From Chlamydiales bacterium (GTDB lineage Bacteria; Chlamydiota; Chlamydiia; Chlamydiales; JACKPQ01): a stretch of 64,000 nucleotides of DNA. Shown here in pieces: positions 8,407 through 17,449 of the stretch (the stretch's first letter is position 1; the number at the start of each line of letters is the position of its first letter). The translations under genes and the position numbers were made by a program. The notes beneath the pieces were generated by a model. That model was not told where the DNA came from and made no database searches. It was given only the letters and a program-made list of their open reading frames with translations. The stretch covers positions 662,074 to 726,073 of the forward strand of contig JACKPQ010000001.1 of assembly GCA_024233435.1 (NCBI GenBank), given 5' to 3'.

Positions 8407-9195
8407 ATGAATTTATTGCGCGAGCTCTTCGCATTTGTTAATTCTGTGGGTGATTACACCCTTTTTATCTTCGATGCGGTGTTTTCCTCTATTCGGAAAC
8501 CACCGAAATGGTCTCTTATTCGCGAGCAACTCTACGACGTGGGCGTTCAGTCGCTCCCAGTGGTTGCGATGACGGGGTTTTCAACGGGTCTGGTTTTAGC
8601 CGCTCAAGCTTTCTTTCAGTTGAGTGATATGGGCCTTGTTGGGACAACGGGTATCATGGTCGGGAAGGCGATGATCACCGAGCTGGGCCCTGTGCTGACA
8701 GCTTTTATGATTACAGGCCGGGTGGGTGCTGCCATGTGCGCTGAGTTGGGCACAATGTATGTGACCGAGCAGATTGATGCTCTCAAGTCCATGGCTGTCA
8801 ATCCAAACCGCTACTTGGTAGCACCACGCATCATCGCTGCCACGTTCATGACTCCCCTTCTCACAATTTTTTCTATCTGTATGGGGATTTTTGGTGGCTA
8901 CTTGATCTCAGTTTACTTCTTTCATATGTCACCAAATACGTACTTTGACCCTATGCCCCAACACATCACCCTTTTTGACTTGTTCGTAGGTTTTACCAAA
9001 TCGCTGATTTTCGGAATCCAGATCGTGACAATCAGCTGCTATTGGGGAATGACAACACGCGGCGGTGCAGCAGGCGTTGGCAGGTCAACGACAAATTCTG
9101 TGGTGATTTGCTATACGGCAATTCTATTCACAAACTTTTTCATCACACTGGGTCTTAACATGATTCGCAATACGGTGAACCGATGGCTGACGTAA
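8407..9195 (+). CDS. mlaE: MlaE-family ABC transporter permease
   Basis: MlaE/YrbE permeases sit in the inner membrane and, with an MlaF ATPase and an MCE protein, move phospholipids between the membranes. The 262-aa protein shows the characteristic core: VGVQSLPVVAMTGFSTGLVLA, then ELGPVLTAFMITGRVGAAMCAE, the EQIDALKSMAVNP cytoplasmic motif, and a final TRGGAAGVGRSTTNSVV segment, with five or six hydrophobic helices. The next gene (ATPase) starts 13 bp before its stop, so the two are co-translated. A hairpin lies where the ribosome site would be. MlaB and MlaC partners are not encoded nearby. Confidence 0.93.
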   Translation: MNLLRELFAFVNSVGDYTLFIFDAVFSSIRKPPKWSLIREQLYDVGVQSLPVVAMTGFSTGLVLAAQAFFQLSDMGLVGTTGIMVGKAMITELGPVLTAFMITGRVGAAMCAELGTMYVTEQIDALKSMAVNPNRYLVAPRIIAATFMTPLLTIFSICMGIFGGYLISVYFFHMSPNTYFDPMPQHITLFDLFVGFTKSLIFGIQIVTISCYWGMTTRGGAAGVGRSTTNSVVICYTAILFTNFFITLGLNMIRNTVNRWLT

Positions 9196-9995
9196 AGGAT
9201 GATGTGGCCATCAGGATCCGAAATTTGCACAAGGCTTTTGAGTCCAACCAGGTCATGAAAGGGCTTGATCTCGATGTCATGCGCGGGGAAACCCTTGTGA
9301 TTTTGGGACGATCTGGAGTCGGAAAAAGCGTTTTGCTCAAGCACATTTTAGGTATTTTAAGACCGGATGAGGGCACTGTTGAGGTCGATGGCCAGATGAT
9401 CTCTGAGCTGAGAGGAAGGGACCTTTATCGAGCTGTCCACAACATGGGAATGCTCTTTCAAGGAGCTGCTCTTTTTGATTCGATGACGATTGCAGACAAT
9501 GTTGGCTTTTATCTAACCGAGCATGTCGATCCCACCACCGGCAAACACTATGAGCCTGGGGAAATCCGAGACCGCGTCGATCACGCTCTGGAGCTTGTTG
9601 GTCTGCAAGGCACCCAAGATAAACTCCCCTCTGATATGTCAGGTGGCATGCGCAAGCGAGCAGGGCTTGCCCGATTGATCGTCTACCGCCCTAAGTTTTT
9701 GCTCTATGATGAGCCAACAACTGGATTGGATCCGATCACAGCAATGCAAATCAATGAGCTCATTGTGCAAACTCAAGAGGAGCTAAAGGCCACATCGATT
9801 GTCGTTACACATGATGTCATCTCAGCCCTTTACGTAGGAGATCGCCTAGCCTTGCACGAAAATGCCGTAATAGCGCATATAGATAAAGCTGAGGCATTCA
9901 TGAAAATAGACCATCCGACCATCCACTTTTTATTGCGCACGCTTAAGGAAGATCCGCAAACTTTCAGACGCGAAATCCATGAGGGCAAACAATGA
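9183..9995 (+). CDS. mlaF: MlaF-family ABC transporter ATPase
   Basis: This is the cytoplasmic ATPase of the Mla/MCE lipid transporter. Walker A is GRSGVGKSVLLKH (about residues 41-53), the Q-loop is MGMLFQGAALFDS, the ABC signature is MSGGMRKRAGLARL, Walker B is FLLYDEPTTGLDP, and the switch histidine is in VVTHD. The GRSGVGKS form and the MSGGM signature are typical of the MlaF/MKL group. Length (270 aa) is normal. It overlaps mlaE by 13 bp and mlaD by 4 bp, so the three genes form a tight operon. Confidence 0.95.
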   Translation: MADVKDDVAIRIRNLHKAFESNQVMKGLDLDVMRGETLVILGRSGVGKSVLLKHILGILRPDEGTVEVDGQMISELRGRDLYRAVHNMGMLFQGAALFDSMTIADNVGFYLTEHVDPTTGKHYEPGEIRDRVDHALELVGLQGTQDKLPSDMSGGMRKRAGLARLIVYRPKFLLYDEPTTGLDPITAMQINELIVQTQEELKATSIVVTHDVISALYVGDRLALHENAVIAHIDKAEAFMKIDHPTIHFLLRTLKEDPQTFRREIHEGKQ

Positions 9996-11212
9996 AGCTC
10001 ATGGACAAAACCAAGAATTTGCTCATTGGCCTTTTTGTTATTGCTGCATGCACGCTTGTTATTTCACTGATACTATTTCTAGAACCTACCGTCGGTGATG
10101 GCAAGCAATTGCTTACAATCCGCTTTGCCAATATTAACGGTATCGGTGTTGGAACGCGCGTTCTCTTTGCTGGTAAGCCTGTTGGAGAGGTCACAAAAAT
10201 TGAAGAAATCCCCCACGCGCGCGAGCAACCCACAAATGAACTCGGGCAGGTCTATTTTTATCAGCTGATTTTACATGTGGACTCTAGCGTGCGCCTTTAT
10301 AATACTGATGAGGTCACCGTCCAAACATCAGGCCTATTGGGCGAAAAATCAATCGGTATCTTTCCTAAAGCCCCGCCACGCGGTGTTAAACCCGTGCGCA
10401 TTACTTCTAAAACGCCTGTTTATGCCGAATCAATTGATCCGCTAGAGAGTGCTTTTAGCGAGCTGGCCACCCTATCCGACAAGGTCGAAGAAACGCTTTG
10501 TAAGGTCAACAACTGGATCGATGAAAATGGCTCGGCTTTAGGCTCTGCCATTCGCTCATTTGGAGCAGCCATGTCTGAGGTGAGCTGCACGATGCAGCGC
10601 GTCAACCACCTACGCCTTGTCGATAGCATCAAAGTGGCAATAGAAAACTTTTCTGACACCATGTGCATGATCAATTGCGCCATCAATGAAATGAACGAAG
10701 GCAACGTCTTCTGCAATTTTAGCATCATGATGGACAATTTAAAAGATTCAAGCTTCAATATTGAAACCATCACGAAAGATCTTGCTGATGGGCAAGGCAC
10801 TCTTGGAAAACTCATTAAATACGACGATTTCTACTTGCGTATGACAGCTGTGATGAGCAAAGTCAGCACCCTTATGAATGATGTCAATCAATACGGCATT
10901 TTCTTTTATCTAAATAAACAATGGCAACGCACGCGCCTTAAGCGCGTAACAGCTTTAAATGCTGTCGATACGCCCCAAGAGTTTAAACAGTACTTTGAAG
11001 GTGAAGTTGATCTTATCGTTACCGCTATGGAGCGCCTCTCAATGCTTGTTGACAAAGCCAAGGATAGTCCAGACGCAAAATGCCTCATTCAATCTGAGCT
11101 ATTCAAGCAAGACTTTGCAGAAATGATGCGCCAAGTCGATGAGCTCTCTTCCATGCTCAAGCTTTACAACGAACAGCTAGTAGAAAACCCTAACCCTTGC
11201 GGGTGTCGCTGA
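9992..11212 (+). CDS. mlaD: MlaD-like MCE-domain lipid transport protein
   Basis: An N-terminal signal anchor (about residues 8-30, LLIGLFVIAACTLVISLIL) is followed by an MCE domain (about 40-125) with FANINGIGVGTRVLFAGKPVG and the beta-barrel motif TSGLLGEKSIGI. The remaining ~280 residues form a helical periplasmic extension containing several cysteines. Classical MlaD is only ~180 aa; this longer form resembles the extended MCE proteins of actinobacteria and plastid TGD2. The protein binds lipids in the periplasm and docks on MlaE. Its stop overlaps the start of the YqgE gene by one base. Confidence 0.88.
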   Translation: MKLMDKTKNLLIGLFVIAACTLVISLILFLEPTVGDGKQLLTIRFANINGIGVGTRVLFAGKPVGEVTKIEEIPHAREQPTNELGQVYFYQLILHVDSSVRLYNTDEVTVQTSGLLGEKSIGIFPKAPPRGVKPVRITSKTPVYAESIDPLESAFSELATLSDKVEETLCKVNNWIDENGSALGSAIRSFGAAMSEVSCTMQRVNHLRLVDSIKVAIENFSDTMCMINCAINEMNEGNVFCNFSIMMDNLKDSSFNIETITKDLADGQGTLGKLIKYDDFYLRMTAVMSKVSTLMNDVNQYGIFFYLNKQWQRTRLKRVTALNAVDTPQEFKQYFEGEVDLIVTAMERLSMLVDKAKDSPDAKCLIQSELFKQDFAEMMRQVDELSSMLKLYNEQLVENPNPCGCR

Positions 11213-11757
11213 TGTCAACACTGAGCTCTGGTCAGTTTCTCATTGCAAGCCCAGACCTCGATGACGAACTTTTCAGCCGCTCGGTTATCCTCCTATGTGA
11301 GCATAGTCAAGTTGGCTCTTTTGGCGTTATTGTTAACAAACCCTTAGAGGGCGGTCTACCTGCAGAGCTTGCCGAGCTTGAAACACAAAGCAGCTTGCTT
11401 GCGCGGATCGGCGGGCCTATTCAATCAGACCAAATGATGCTTTTGCATACATGCGCTAGCATCCCCGATCAAACGCTTTGTGTCACTGAAGGGGTGTATC
11501 TTGGTGGAGATGGTGATTTTTTACAGAATACACTAACAGAGAATAAACACAGCGCGATCATCTCGTTTGGCTATATGGCCTGGGGTGAAGGCGCCTTAGA
11601 AAAAGAATTCCTTGCCGGACTTTGGTTTTTGCATCCTGCAACACAAAATCACGTATTCGACACGCAGCCAAGTCAGCTTTGGCGCGCACTTTTGCGAGAA
11701 ATGGGAGGCAAATACGCCACCCTTTCGATGATGCCCGATGATTTATCATTAAACTGA
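11212..11757 (+). CDS. yqgE: YqgE/AlgH family protein (UPF0301)
   Basis: This 181-aa protein has the YqgE/AlgH signature: GQFLIASPDLDDELFSRSVI near the start, GSFGVIVNKPL, a conserved GGP (IGGPIQSDQ), and the SFGYMAWGEGALEKE segment. The family is widespread and conserved in chlamydiae. Its molecular function is unresolved. ATG at 11212 gives the conserved N-terminus and overlaps the mlaD stop (TGATG), so it is probably the last gene of the mla operon. A longer form from 11197 would have five unlikely extra residues. Confidence 0.9.
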   Translation: MSTLSSGQFLIASPDLDDELFSRSVILLCEHSQVGSFGVIVNKPLEGGLPAELAELETQSSLLARIGGPIQSDQMMLLHTCASIPDQTLCVTEGVYLGGDGDFLQNTLTENKHSAIISFGYMAWGEGALEKEFLAGLWFLHPATQNHVFDTQPSQLWRALLREMGGKYATLSMMPDDLSLN

Positions 11758-11764
11758 GGAAAAA

Positions 11765-14251
11765 TTGAAACATTCATCCAAGTTCCTGTTTGCTTTTAGC
11801 CTTCTTTCATCGATAGCCTTATTTCCCAGAGAGGTCCTTGTCCCGTATTTTACACTCAAACACGTTGAAGCTGGTGGTGTTGGCTACCAAGATGGATATA
11901 CATCTATCGAAGGAATGCTGAGTTTTTTCCCTTCCCCAAATTGGATCCCATTTATTGATGCTAGAAGACACGTGCTCAACAACGGAGCTACAGCGTTTAA
12001 TGTCGGTACAGGTCTGCGCGCAATGATTGGAAGCTCAAACGTTATATTAGGCGTTAATGCCTACTACGATGAAAGAAGTTCCACGGGAAAAAGTTTTAGG
12101 CAAGCCAGCGGTGGCATAGAAGTGCTCAGCCCTTCTATTGATTTCAGGGCAAATGGCTATTTCCCTATTGACAATCCCAAAGATCTTAGATCAGTTAATC
12201 TATTTGGGTTTGTTGGCAATAATTTACTTTTAACTTTACGTGAGCGCATGGCACTGACAGGCACAGATGCAGAAGTTGGCAGTTACCTGGGCTCTATCAG
12301 CGACCTTAGTTTTTATTTAGCAGCAGGCGGTTACTTTTTCAAAAGGCAACAGTGCAACACAAAAGCTGGATTTCAATCTCGACTAAAAATGGGATGGAAC
12401 GATAACTTCTACGCCCAACTGTCAGTTACACATGACAGTCTTTACCAAACCAATGTCCAAGGAACCCTTGGAATCAGCATTCCCTTCTGGAAAAGGCCAA
12501 CTGTCAAGTTTAAAAGCTATTTTCCCAGTCTAAAAGCCTACCAATCGCAGCCTGTTCAACGTCAAGAACTCATTGTATTATGCAATCAAAGGCGGCAAGT
12601 GGTAGCGACGGGACCCAATGGCAACTCAATCGTGTGCTGGTTTGTTAATAATACAAATCCAGGAGGGACTGGAACTTTTCAGAACCCATTCTACACTCTT
12701 CTAGAAGCTCAAAATGCCGCTGGATCCGGTGACTGTATTTATGTTTTCACAGGTGATGGAACCTCATTTAATATGAACCAAGGCCTCATCCTTAAAACTG
12801 GTCAATCCCTACTTGGAGATAGCGTTCCACAAACAATTATCACCCAATATGGGCCCATTGTCTTTCCTGCTCAAAGCTCACAAAACCCTGCCATCTCAAA
12901 CATTGCAGGCAACGGCCTTACCCTTGCTGACAACACAACTGTTCGGGGAATCGATATTCTTGCCTCCTCTCTCAATTCCATCTACGGATCGGGGATAGAT
13001 AACGTATTAGTTGACCAAGTCAACCTTGTAGAAATGTCAGATGGCAATTATGGAATCTTTTTAGAAGATACAAGCATGGAGTCTGTAAGTTTTACCTTTT
13101 CTAACGGCACCATCTCTCAAACAATGGGCCTCCCAGGTCAACTTGTCCATGTAGAGCTCAATGACAATGGGAGTTCCTCGCTTCAATTTATCAATAATGA
13201 CTTCATTATGAGAGAGGATATCGAAATTTTGACTTCGAATAACGTCTCTGCCAATATCTCTTTTCTAAATAATGACTTTCGAGTCGTCGACCCCGCATTC
13301 TTTGGAGATTCTTCTATTTTAATCACAACAGATGATGATTCATCTGTTGTCTTGAATTTCAGCAACAATACTATGACCGAGATGGATGAGGGTGTCCGTT
13401 ATGAAGCCTATGGGTCATCTTTAATCGATTTTACATATAACAATAACACCGCTACTGGTGACAACACAAACGCTTTTGACTTGCGCACTTTTGACTCTAC
13501 TTCTGGGGTCTACTCTTCACAAAACAACACCTTTACAGGCATTCCCTTTGGCAATCCTTGGAGAATTCAGGCCTTCAATTCCTCTACGGTCTCAGGTATT
13601 TTCAGTAATAACTCTTGCGACAATACGCTAGCCGTACTGGCCTTCGTGAGTGACAGTGCAAGCGTTGATCTATTAGCAGAAAACAACACACTCCTCAACT
13701 CAACCGATTTTGGATTTAATTTCAGTACTTTCATAGGAACACCCATTTTAAATGTAACACTAAGAAATAACACCATTGATAGTACAGCAGGAAGCGGAAT
13801 TTCAATGAGATCAGAAGGTGGAAATCTTAATGCAACCCTTCTCAGCAACACAGTACAAAATGCAATTTCATCAGGCATTGAAGCCACAGTTGTTGGCGGA
13901 ACGCTGACACTTACAGCAACAAGCAACCAGGTTAACACTAACGGCGGGAATGGAATTGAGCTCTTTGCAGACACACCGGGGATCATAAATAGCTCAATCA
14001 GCAACAACACTCTTAATGGAAACACATTAACTGGATTTTCTGCCGATCAAACCAATGCCTCATCTTTCTGCCTCCTCCTCAGCGGAAACACATCCAGCAA
14101 TGGCTACTCACTAACAGCAGACGCAGGAACGCCTGACTTTTCAGCACAATCTCCAGCACCGGTATCCCTAGCAAGCATCCAAGCTGACAACACAGGAACA
14201 ATTTCAACGACTGGGACTATTACTTATGTTCCGATCGGAGGCTGTCCTTAG
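11765..14251 (+). CDS. inverse autotransporter with right-handed beta-helix passenger
   Basis: The 828-aa protein has an N-terminal signal peptide, then a barrel-like domain (about residues 27-250) with alternating aromatic strands and motifs such as GVNAYYDERSS and FRANGYFPI. These match the intimin/invasin-type (inverse autotransporter) outer membrane domain. Residues ~275-810 are rich in Asn, Ser and Thr with recurring NNDF/NNT strand turns, typical of a parallel beta-helix. The expected arrangement is an N-terminal barrel in the outer membrane with the passenger exposed on the surface, suggesting an adhesin. The start is TTG at 11765 with GAGGA upstream. It begins 7 bp after the yqgE stop and its end overlaps the convergent neighbour by 32 bp. 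Confidence 0.75.
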   Translation: MKHSSKFLFAFSLLSSIALFPREVLVPYFTLKHVEAGGVGYQDGYTSIEGMLSFFPSPNWIPFIDARRHVLNNGATAFNVGTGLRAMIGSSNVILGVNAYYDERSSTGKSFRQASGGIEVLSPSIDFRANGYFPIDNPKDLRSVNLFGFVGNNLLLTLRERMALTGTDAEVGSYLGSISDLSFYLAAGGYFFKRQQCNTKAGFQSRLKMGWNDNFYAQLSVTHDSLYQTNVQGTLGISIPFWKRPTVKFKSYFPSLKAYQSQPVQRQELIVLCNQRRQVVATGPNGNSIVCWFVNNTNPGGTGTFQNPFYTLLEAQNAAGSGDCIYVFTGDGTSFNMNQGLILKTGQSLLGDSVPQTIITQYGPIVFPAQSSQNPAISNIAGNGLTLADNTTVRGIDILASSLNSIYGSGIDNVLVDQVNLVEMSDGNYGIFLEDTSMESVSFTFSNGTISQTMGLPGQLVHVELNDNGSSSLQFINNDFIMREDIEILTSNNVSANISFLNNDFRVVDPAFFGDSSILITTDDDSSVVLNFSNNTMTEMDEGVRYEAYGSSLIDFTYNNNTATGDNTNAFDLRTFDSTSGVYSSQNNTFTGIPFGNPWRIQAFNSSTVSGIFSNNSCDNTLAVLAFVSDSASVDLLAENNTLLNSTDFGFNFSTFIGTPILNVTLRNNTIDSTAGSGISMRSEGGNLNATLLSNTVQNAISSGIEATVVGGTLTLTATSNQVNTNGGNGIELFADTPGIINSSISNNTLNGNTLTGFSADQTNASSFCLLLSGNTSSNGYSLTADAGTPDFSAQSPAPVSLASIQADNTGTISTTGTITYVPIGGCP

Positions 14252-16373
14252 ATGGAAAGACACTCACCTCGTTAAAAAGAGGAAAATCGAAGAGTTCACC
14301 GCAAGCCTTCAGCACTTTATTGCGCTCCAATTCTAATTCGGCATTGATACAAGAAAGAGAAGAAACCGTACGAGAAAGGCGCTGCAAATCAATGGGGCGC
14401 TCGCGCACTGCTAACGCCGGGGCAAAAAGCATCCAGACCAGAAAATCCCTTTCATCCTCTTGCCAATCATAAGATCGACTCATTAGCTTTAAAAAGGCAT
14501 AAAATCCTGCAGAGGCTGCCGCCCCCACATCCACAGCATCCTTACATGTAAAGCTTAAGCTATGAGGCTGGACTGATTCGATCATCTTTAGCGTCAGAAA
14601 ATGATAGAAAATCTCGATGAAATCAAGTCGATTCTTACGAGAGAGCGCATTTTTGCCACCAAAAAAGGTTTTGTGAATCAATGGAACCGCTTTTGATGTA
14701 AAGCTCTCTGCCTGGATTTGATTAAAAGACTTGGGAAAGAAAAATCCACAAGACTCTCCTCCCTTGACTTGCTCGATGACTGAGTCTAAAAAATCTTCCG
14801 CCTGATTCAATTGCAAGTAGACATCTGATTGAAAGTAAAAATCTGTATATTTTGGCAACGTTGCAACAACCAAATTTGGTGAAAACTCAGCAGATTTTTG
14901 TATTTTTTCAAGGACTTCACAGCGAGCGTGCTCTTCCCAAGAAGTGCGATCTTGCAAGTTGATGATCAAATGCTGATCGCCACGCTTATGCGATGCAAGC
15001 TGGCGCAAAAAAGCCTGAAACTCTTGTGTTATCTCAGCCTTTTGAATGTAGCGCTGCCTTGTTGGTGATGGCAAACGCAGACAGTCAAGGTGGAAGTTAC
15101 GAAATGAGACAATGAAACACTTGCTTGCCAAATTACCTTGCGCGCCAGGATCAAACCCGTGAAAATCTTCATCAGGGTGAAAAACATCTAAAGCCTTAAA
15201 TAGAGGACCGCTTGGAAAATGCTTTAAAAGCCCATAAATCTCTTCATGAACATCGAGCAAGTGATTCCAAAGTGAGCTACTTTCTTTCTTTTGTGAAATC
15301 ATCCCATAAATGAAAGAAATTGCCTCTTCTCGGTTACCAATACGCGTAAAAAAAGCATAAGAGAGCGCATGAGCTAGGTGAAGAATAGTTTGGCCTAGCT
15401 CATCATCGGGGTCGAGCTGAACTGAAATCATTCGAGCATAGTCAGTAGAGCTTAAAATCCGCCTCATGTACATTTGAAAATCGCTAAAATATCCCACACA
15501 GCTTTTGCTGCTTGTATTCTGCATCAAATGACGGGGATTAGAGGCAAGCATCAAAGCCATGCAAGCAGAATTCAAATCGCTTACCAATGGCAAATGGCGA
15601 TTTTTCATCGCAAGATGATAAAAAGCATTTAAATCGTAAGAGACATCTTGCCGGATTTGCTTAGCTGAAGCATGCATATCCTTATCATGGACCAAAATGA
15701 TCTTCGTAAGTGGATCAAGAGCTTGCAACTCAACAAGAGCATCATCAAAATCCGTGACGAGCCGCAAGTGTCTGAGCAAGTCGCGATTAAAAAAAGCTGA
15801 ACCATCTTCCCTGAGGATGTAGAAGAGCTCATAATCACGGTCTTTTTTGACCATCTCTAAACCCTTCAAGCCTCGACGTTTGATGTCAGCCAAATCACTT
15901 GGCCCGCTGCCCCACTCAGGCTGCCACGAAGGATCCTCGCCCTCACTTTGGATGTAGCTGACAATCCGCTTGAGATAATACTCCTGCAGATCGTGGTACT
16001 CCTTTAATCCAGAGACACTAACGCCACCTAGCAATTCACGGCATTTATCCAGTTGTTTTGCCGCCTCCTTTACAAGGCCCATCATTGCCTGAATACCCCG
16101 TTGGGTTTGCCCCTCCTTCAGAGCCCCCCTTTCCTCAGTATAGTAGTAGTGCAAATACCTTTGGATGACTCCAAAAGTCTTCTTCACATTATCAATTGTC
16201 TTATCAGCATCCTTTAAATCCAGCCAATAAATGTCCCTAAGAACCTCTTCTCCAGCCTCGATCATTTTAGCTCGAGCCTTCAGATCCTTCAGATCGAGTT
16301 CTGTAGCATTGGAGAGCAGGTCAACTGCCTCCATAATTGTAAACTCTTCAATAGCGGTTTGTTTTTTAGCCAT
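14220..16373 (-). CDS. large conserved hypothetical protein (717 aa)
   Basis: A soluble, helix-rich protein without signal peptide or transmembrane segments. I do not recognise a catalytic motif. The first ~90 residues are strongly amphipathic, with acidic-basic heptads suggesting coiled coil. The rest is a compact alpha/beta region with many aromatic residues. The start ATG at 16373 is preceded by AGGG, and a good candidate promoter lies just upstream. The gene is divergent from an AT-rich CPBP protease gene and convergent with the autotransporter, overlapping it by 32 bp. Its size and tone resemble chlamydial lineage-specific proteins, but no function is inferred. Confidence 0.7.
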   Translation of the reverse strand: MAKKQTAIEEFTIMEAVDLLSNATELDLKDLKARAKMIEAGEEVLRDIYWLDLKDADKTIDNVKKTFGVIQRYLHYYYTEERGALKEGQTQRGIQAMMGLVKEAAKQLDKCRELLGGVSVSGLKEYHDLQEYYLKRIVSYIQSEGEDPSWQPEWGSGPSDLADIKRRGLKGLEMVKKDRDYELFYILREDGSAFFNRDLLRHLRLVTDFDDALVELQALDPLTKIILVHDKDMHASAKQIRQDVSYDLNAFYHLAMKNRHLPLVSDLNSACMALMLASNPRHLMQNTSSKSCVGYFSDFQMYMRRILSSTDYARMISVQLDPDDELGQTILHLAHALSYAFFTRIGNREEAISFIYGMISQKKESSSLWNHLLDVHEEIYGLLKHFPSGPLFKALDVFHPDEDFHGFDPGAQGNLASKCFIVSFRNFHLDCLRLPSPTRQRYIQKAEITQEFQAFLRQLASHKRGDQHLIINLQDRTSWEEHARCEVLEKIQKSAEFSPNLVVATLPKYTDFYFQSDVYLQLNQAEDFLDSVIEQVKGGESCGFFFPKSFNQIQAESFTSKAVPLIHKTFFGGKNALSRKNRLDFIEIFYHFLTLKMIESVQPHSLSFTCKDAVDVGAAASAGFYAFLKLMSRSYDWQEDERDFLVWMLFAPALAVRERPIDLQRLSRTVSSLSCINAELELERNKVLKACGELFDFPLFNEVSVFPSKDSLRSEHK

Positions 16374-16390
16374 AATTAACCCTATAATTA

Positions 16391-16419
16391 TTATTACATA
16401 AAACCAATTAATTTATCAA
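16391..16419 (-). promoter_or_regulatory. candidate sigma-70 promoter for the 717-aa gene
   Basis: On the minus strand, TTGATA (16419-16414) and TAATAA (16396-16391) are separated by exactly 17 bp, about 18 bp from the start codon. The match is good at -35 and moderate at -10. The surrounding region (16374-16629) is very AT-rich, which raises the chance of a fortuitous match. Confidence 0.4.
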
Positions 16420-16565
16420 ATTTTTATTTTATTCTTATCTTGTTTATCGTCAACTACTTAAGAAATGCCGCGATAGGCGGAGCTTGAACCGTTGCAATGC
16501 AACATAGCTGCACCTCTAAGCATATCGAAATTAATAATTGTCGATACATAATTATATTTATTTAA

Positions 16566-16594
16566 TTGACTATTAATTTAAAATAAATTACAAT
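16566..16594 (+). promoter_or_regulatory. candidate sigma-70 promoter with flanking inverted repeat, CPBP gene
   Basis: TTGACT (16566-16571), a 17-bp spacer and TACAAT (16589-16594) form a near-consensus promoter 36 bp before the CPBP start codon. GACTATT (16568-16574) and AATAGTC (16592-16598) form an inverted repeat overlapping both elements, a possible operator. The rest of 16374-16629 is AT-rich with no gene visible. Confidence 0.5.
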
Positions 16595-16629
16595 AGTCGT
16601 TAATTAAATCAATTTATATAGTTTTATAT

Positions 16630-17343
16630 ATGTTAAAAATAAACGATGCTTCGCTTTTAAACACCGGATATGAATCTCAATATAATTTCGAACTTAAAAC
16701 ATATGAATTTAAACAACCTGTAAATCCGGTAACCCGAATCTTCTCAGCAACGAAAGAAGCTGCGCCTCTTCTTTTTTACACTATTATATCAGACATTCTG
16801 AAAGAGAAATCCAGACCATTCTATCAGCACAGATATAACCTGTTAATTAAATTAAACAACATTGAAAATGTTTCACGTGTTTTTGATAAATCATGTTTTA
16901 TTATTAGAAATATTCAAGACATTCAATTTTCATATATAGAAAAATTAATGCCGAAGATCTGTCAGCTTGAAATATACACTTTTTTTTACGCTGCAGCTGA
17001 AGAAATTACATTTAGACTTTTATTTCAGGAAATTATTTTAAGACGATTACCAAAAATAACTTTAAAAATTTTCGGAGTAAAAAAAGCAGATGAAATTGTA
17101 GACCACACATTTGTGAGAGTGATGCGCCTAACAGTATCAGCTGCTTTTTTTGCTTTAATGCATCGTAGTCAATTTCACCCAAACGGCTCCAACGGACTTC
17201 CTCAATTTATCTTCGGTCTATTCTATGGAATGATATTAGAAAGGGCAAATAGCTCAACTCAAGTAATATTAAATATATTATATACAACTCTAGCTCATAC
17301 GATGCATAACTATATTCTGTATCTGCTCATACTTGGAATGTAG
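16630..17343 (+). CDS. CPBP-family intramembrane metalloprotease-like protein
   Basis: The C-terminal half carries the CPBP (Abi) motifs: EEITFR in AAAEEITFRLLFQEI (about 121-135), FFALMHR, which supplies the second-motif histidine, and LAHTMHNYI near the end. They are set in hydrophobic helices. Family members include CAAX-type prenyl proteases and proteins linked to bacteriocin self-immunity. The N-terminal ~100 residues are soluble and unrelated to anything I recognise. The gene is markedly more AT-rich than its neighbours and stands alone behind its own promoter, suggesting recent acquisition. No Shine-Dalgarno sequence is visible. Confidence 0.75.
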   Translation: MLKINDASLLNTGYESQYNFELKTYEFKQPVNPVTRIFSATKEAAPLLFYTIISDILKEKSRPFYQHRYNLLIKLNNIENVSRVFDKSCFIIRNIQDIQFSYIEKLMPKICQLEIYTFFYAAAEEITFRLLFQEIILRRLPKITLKIFGVKKADEIVDHTFVRVMRLTVSAAFFALMHRSQFHPNGSNGLPQFIFGLFYGMILERANSSTQVILNILYTTLAHTMHNYILYLLILGM

Positions 17344-17449
17344 CGCAACAAACCTTTCCTCGTGCGCCGTTCCGATGCTTTAATTCTCTTTTAGGCAAGG
17401 GACTTCAAAATCTCGGAATAGACCACCCGAAGCAATTTGACAAGTCGGG

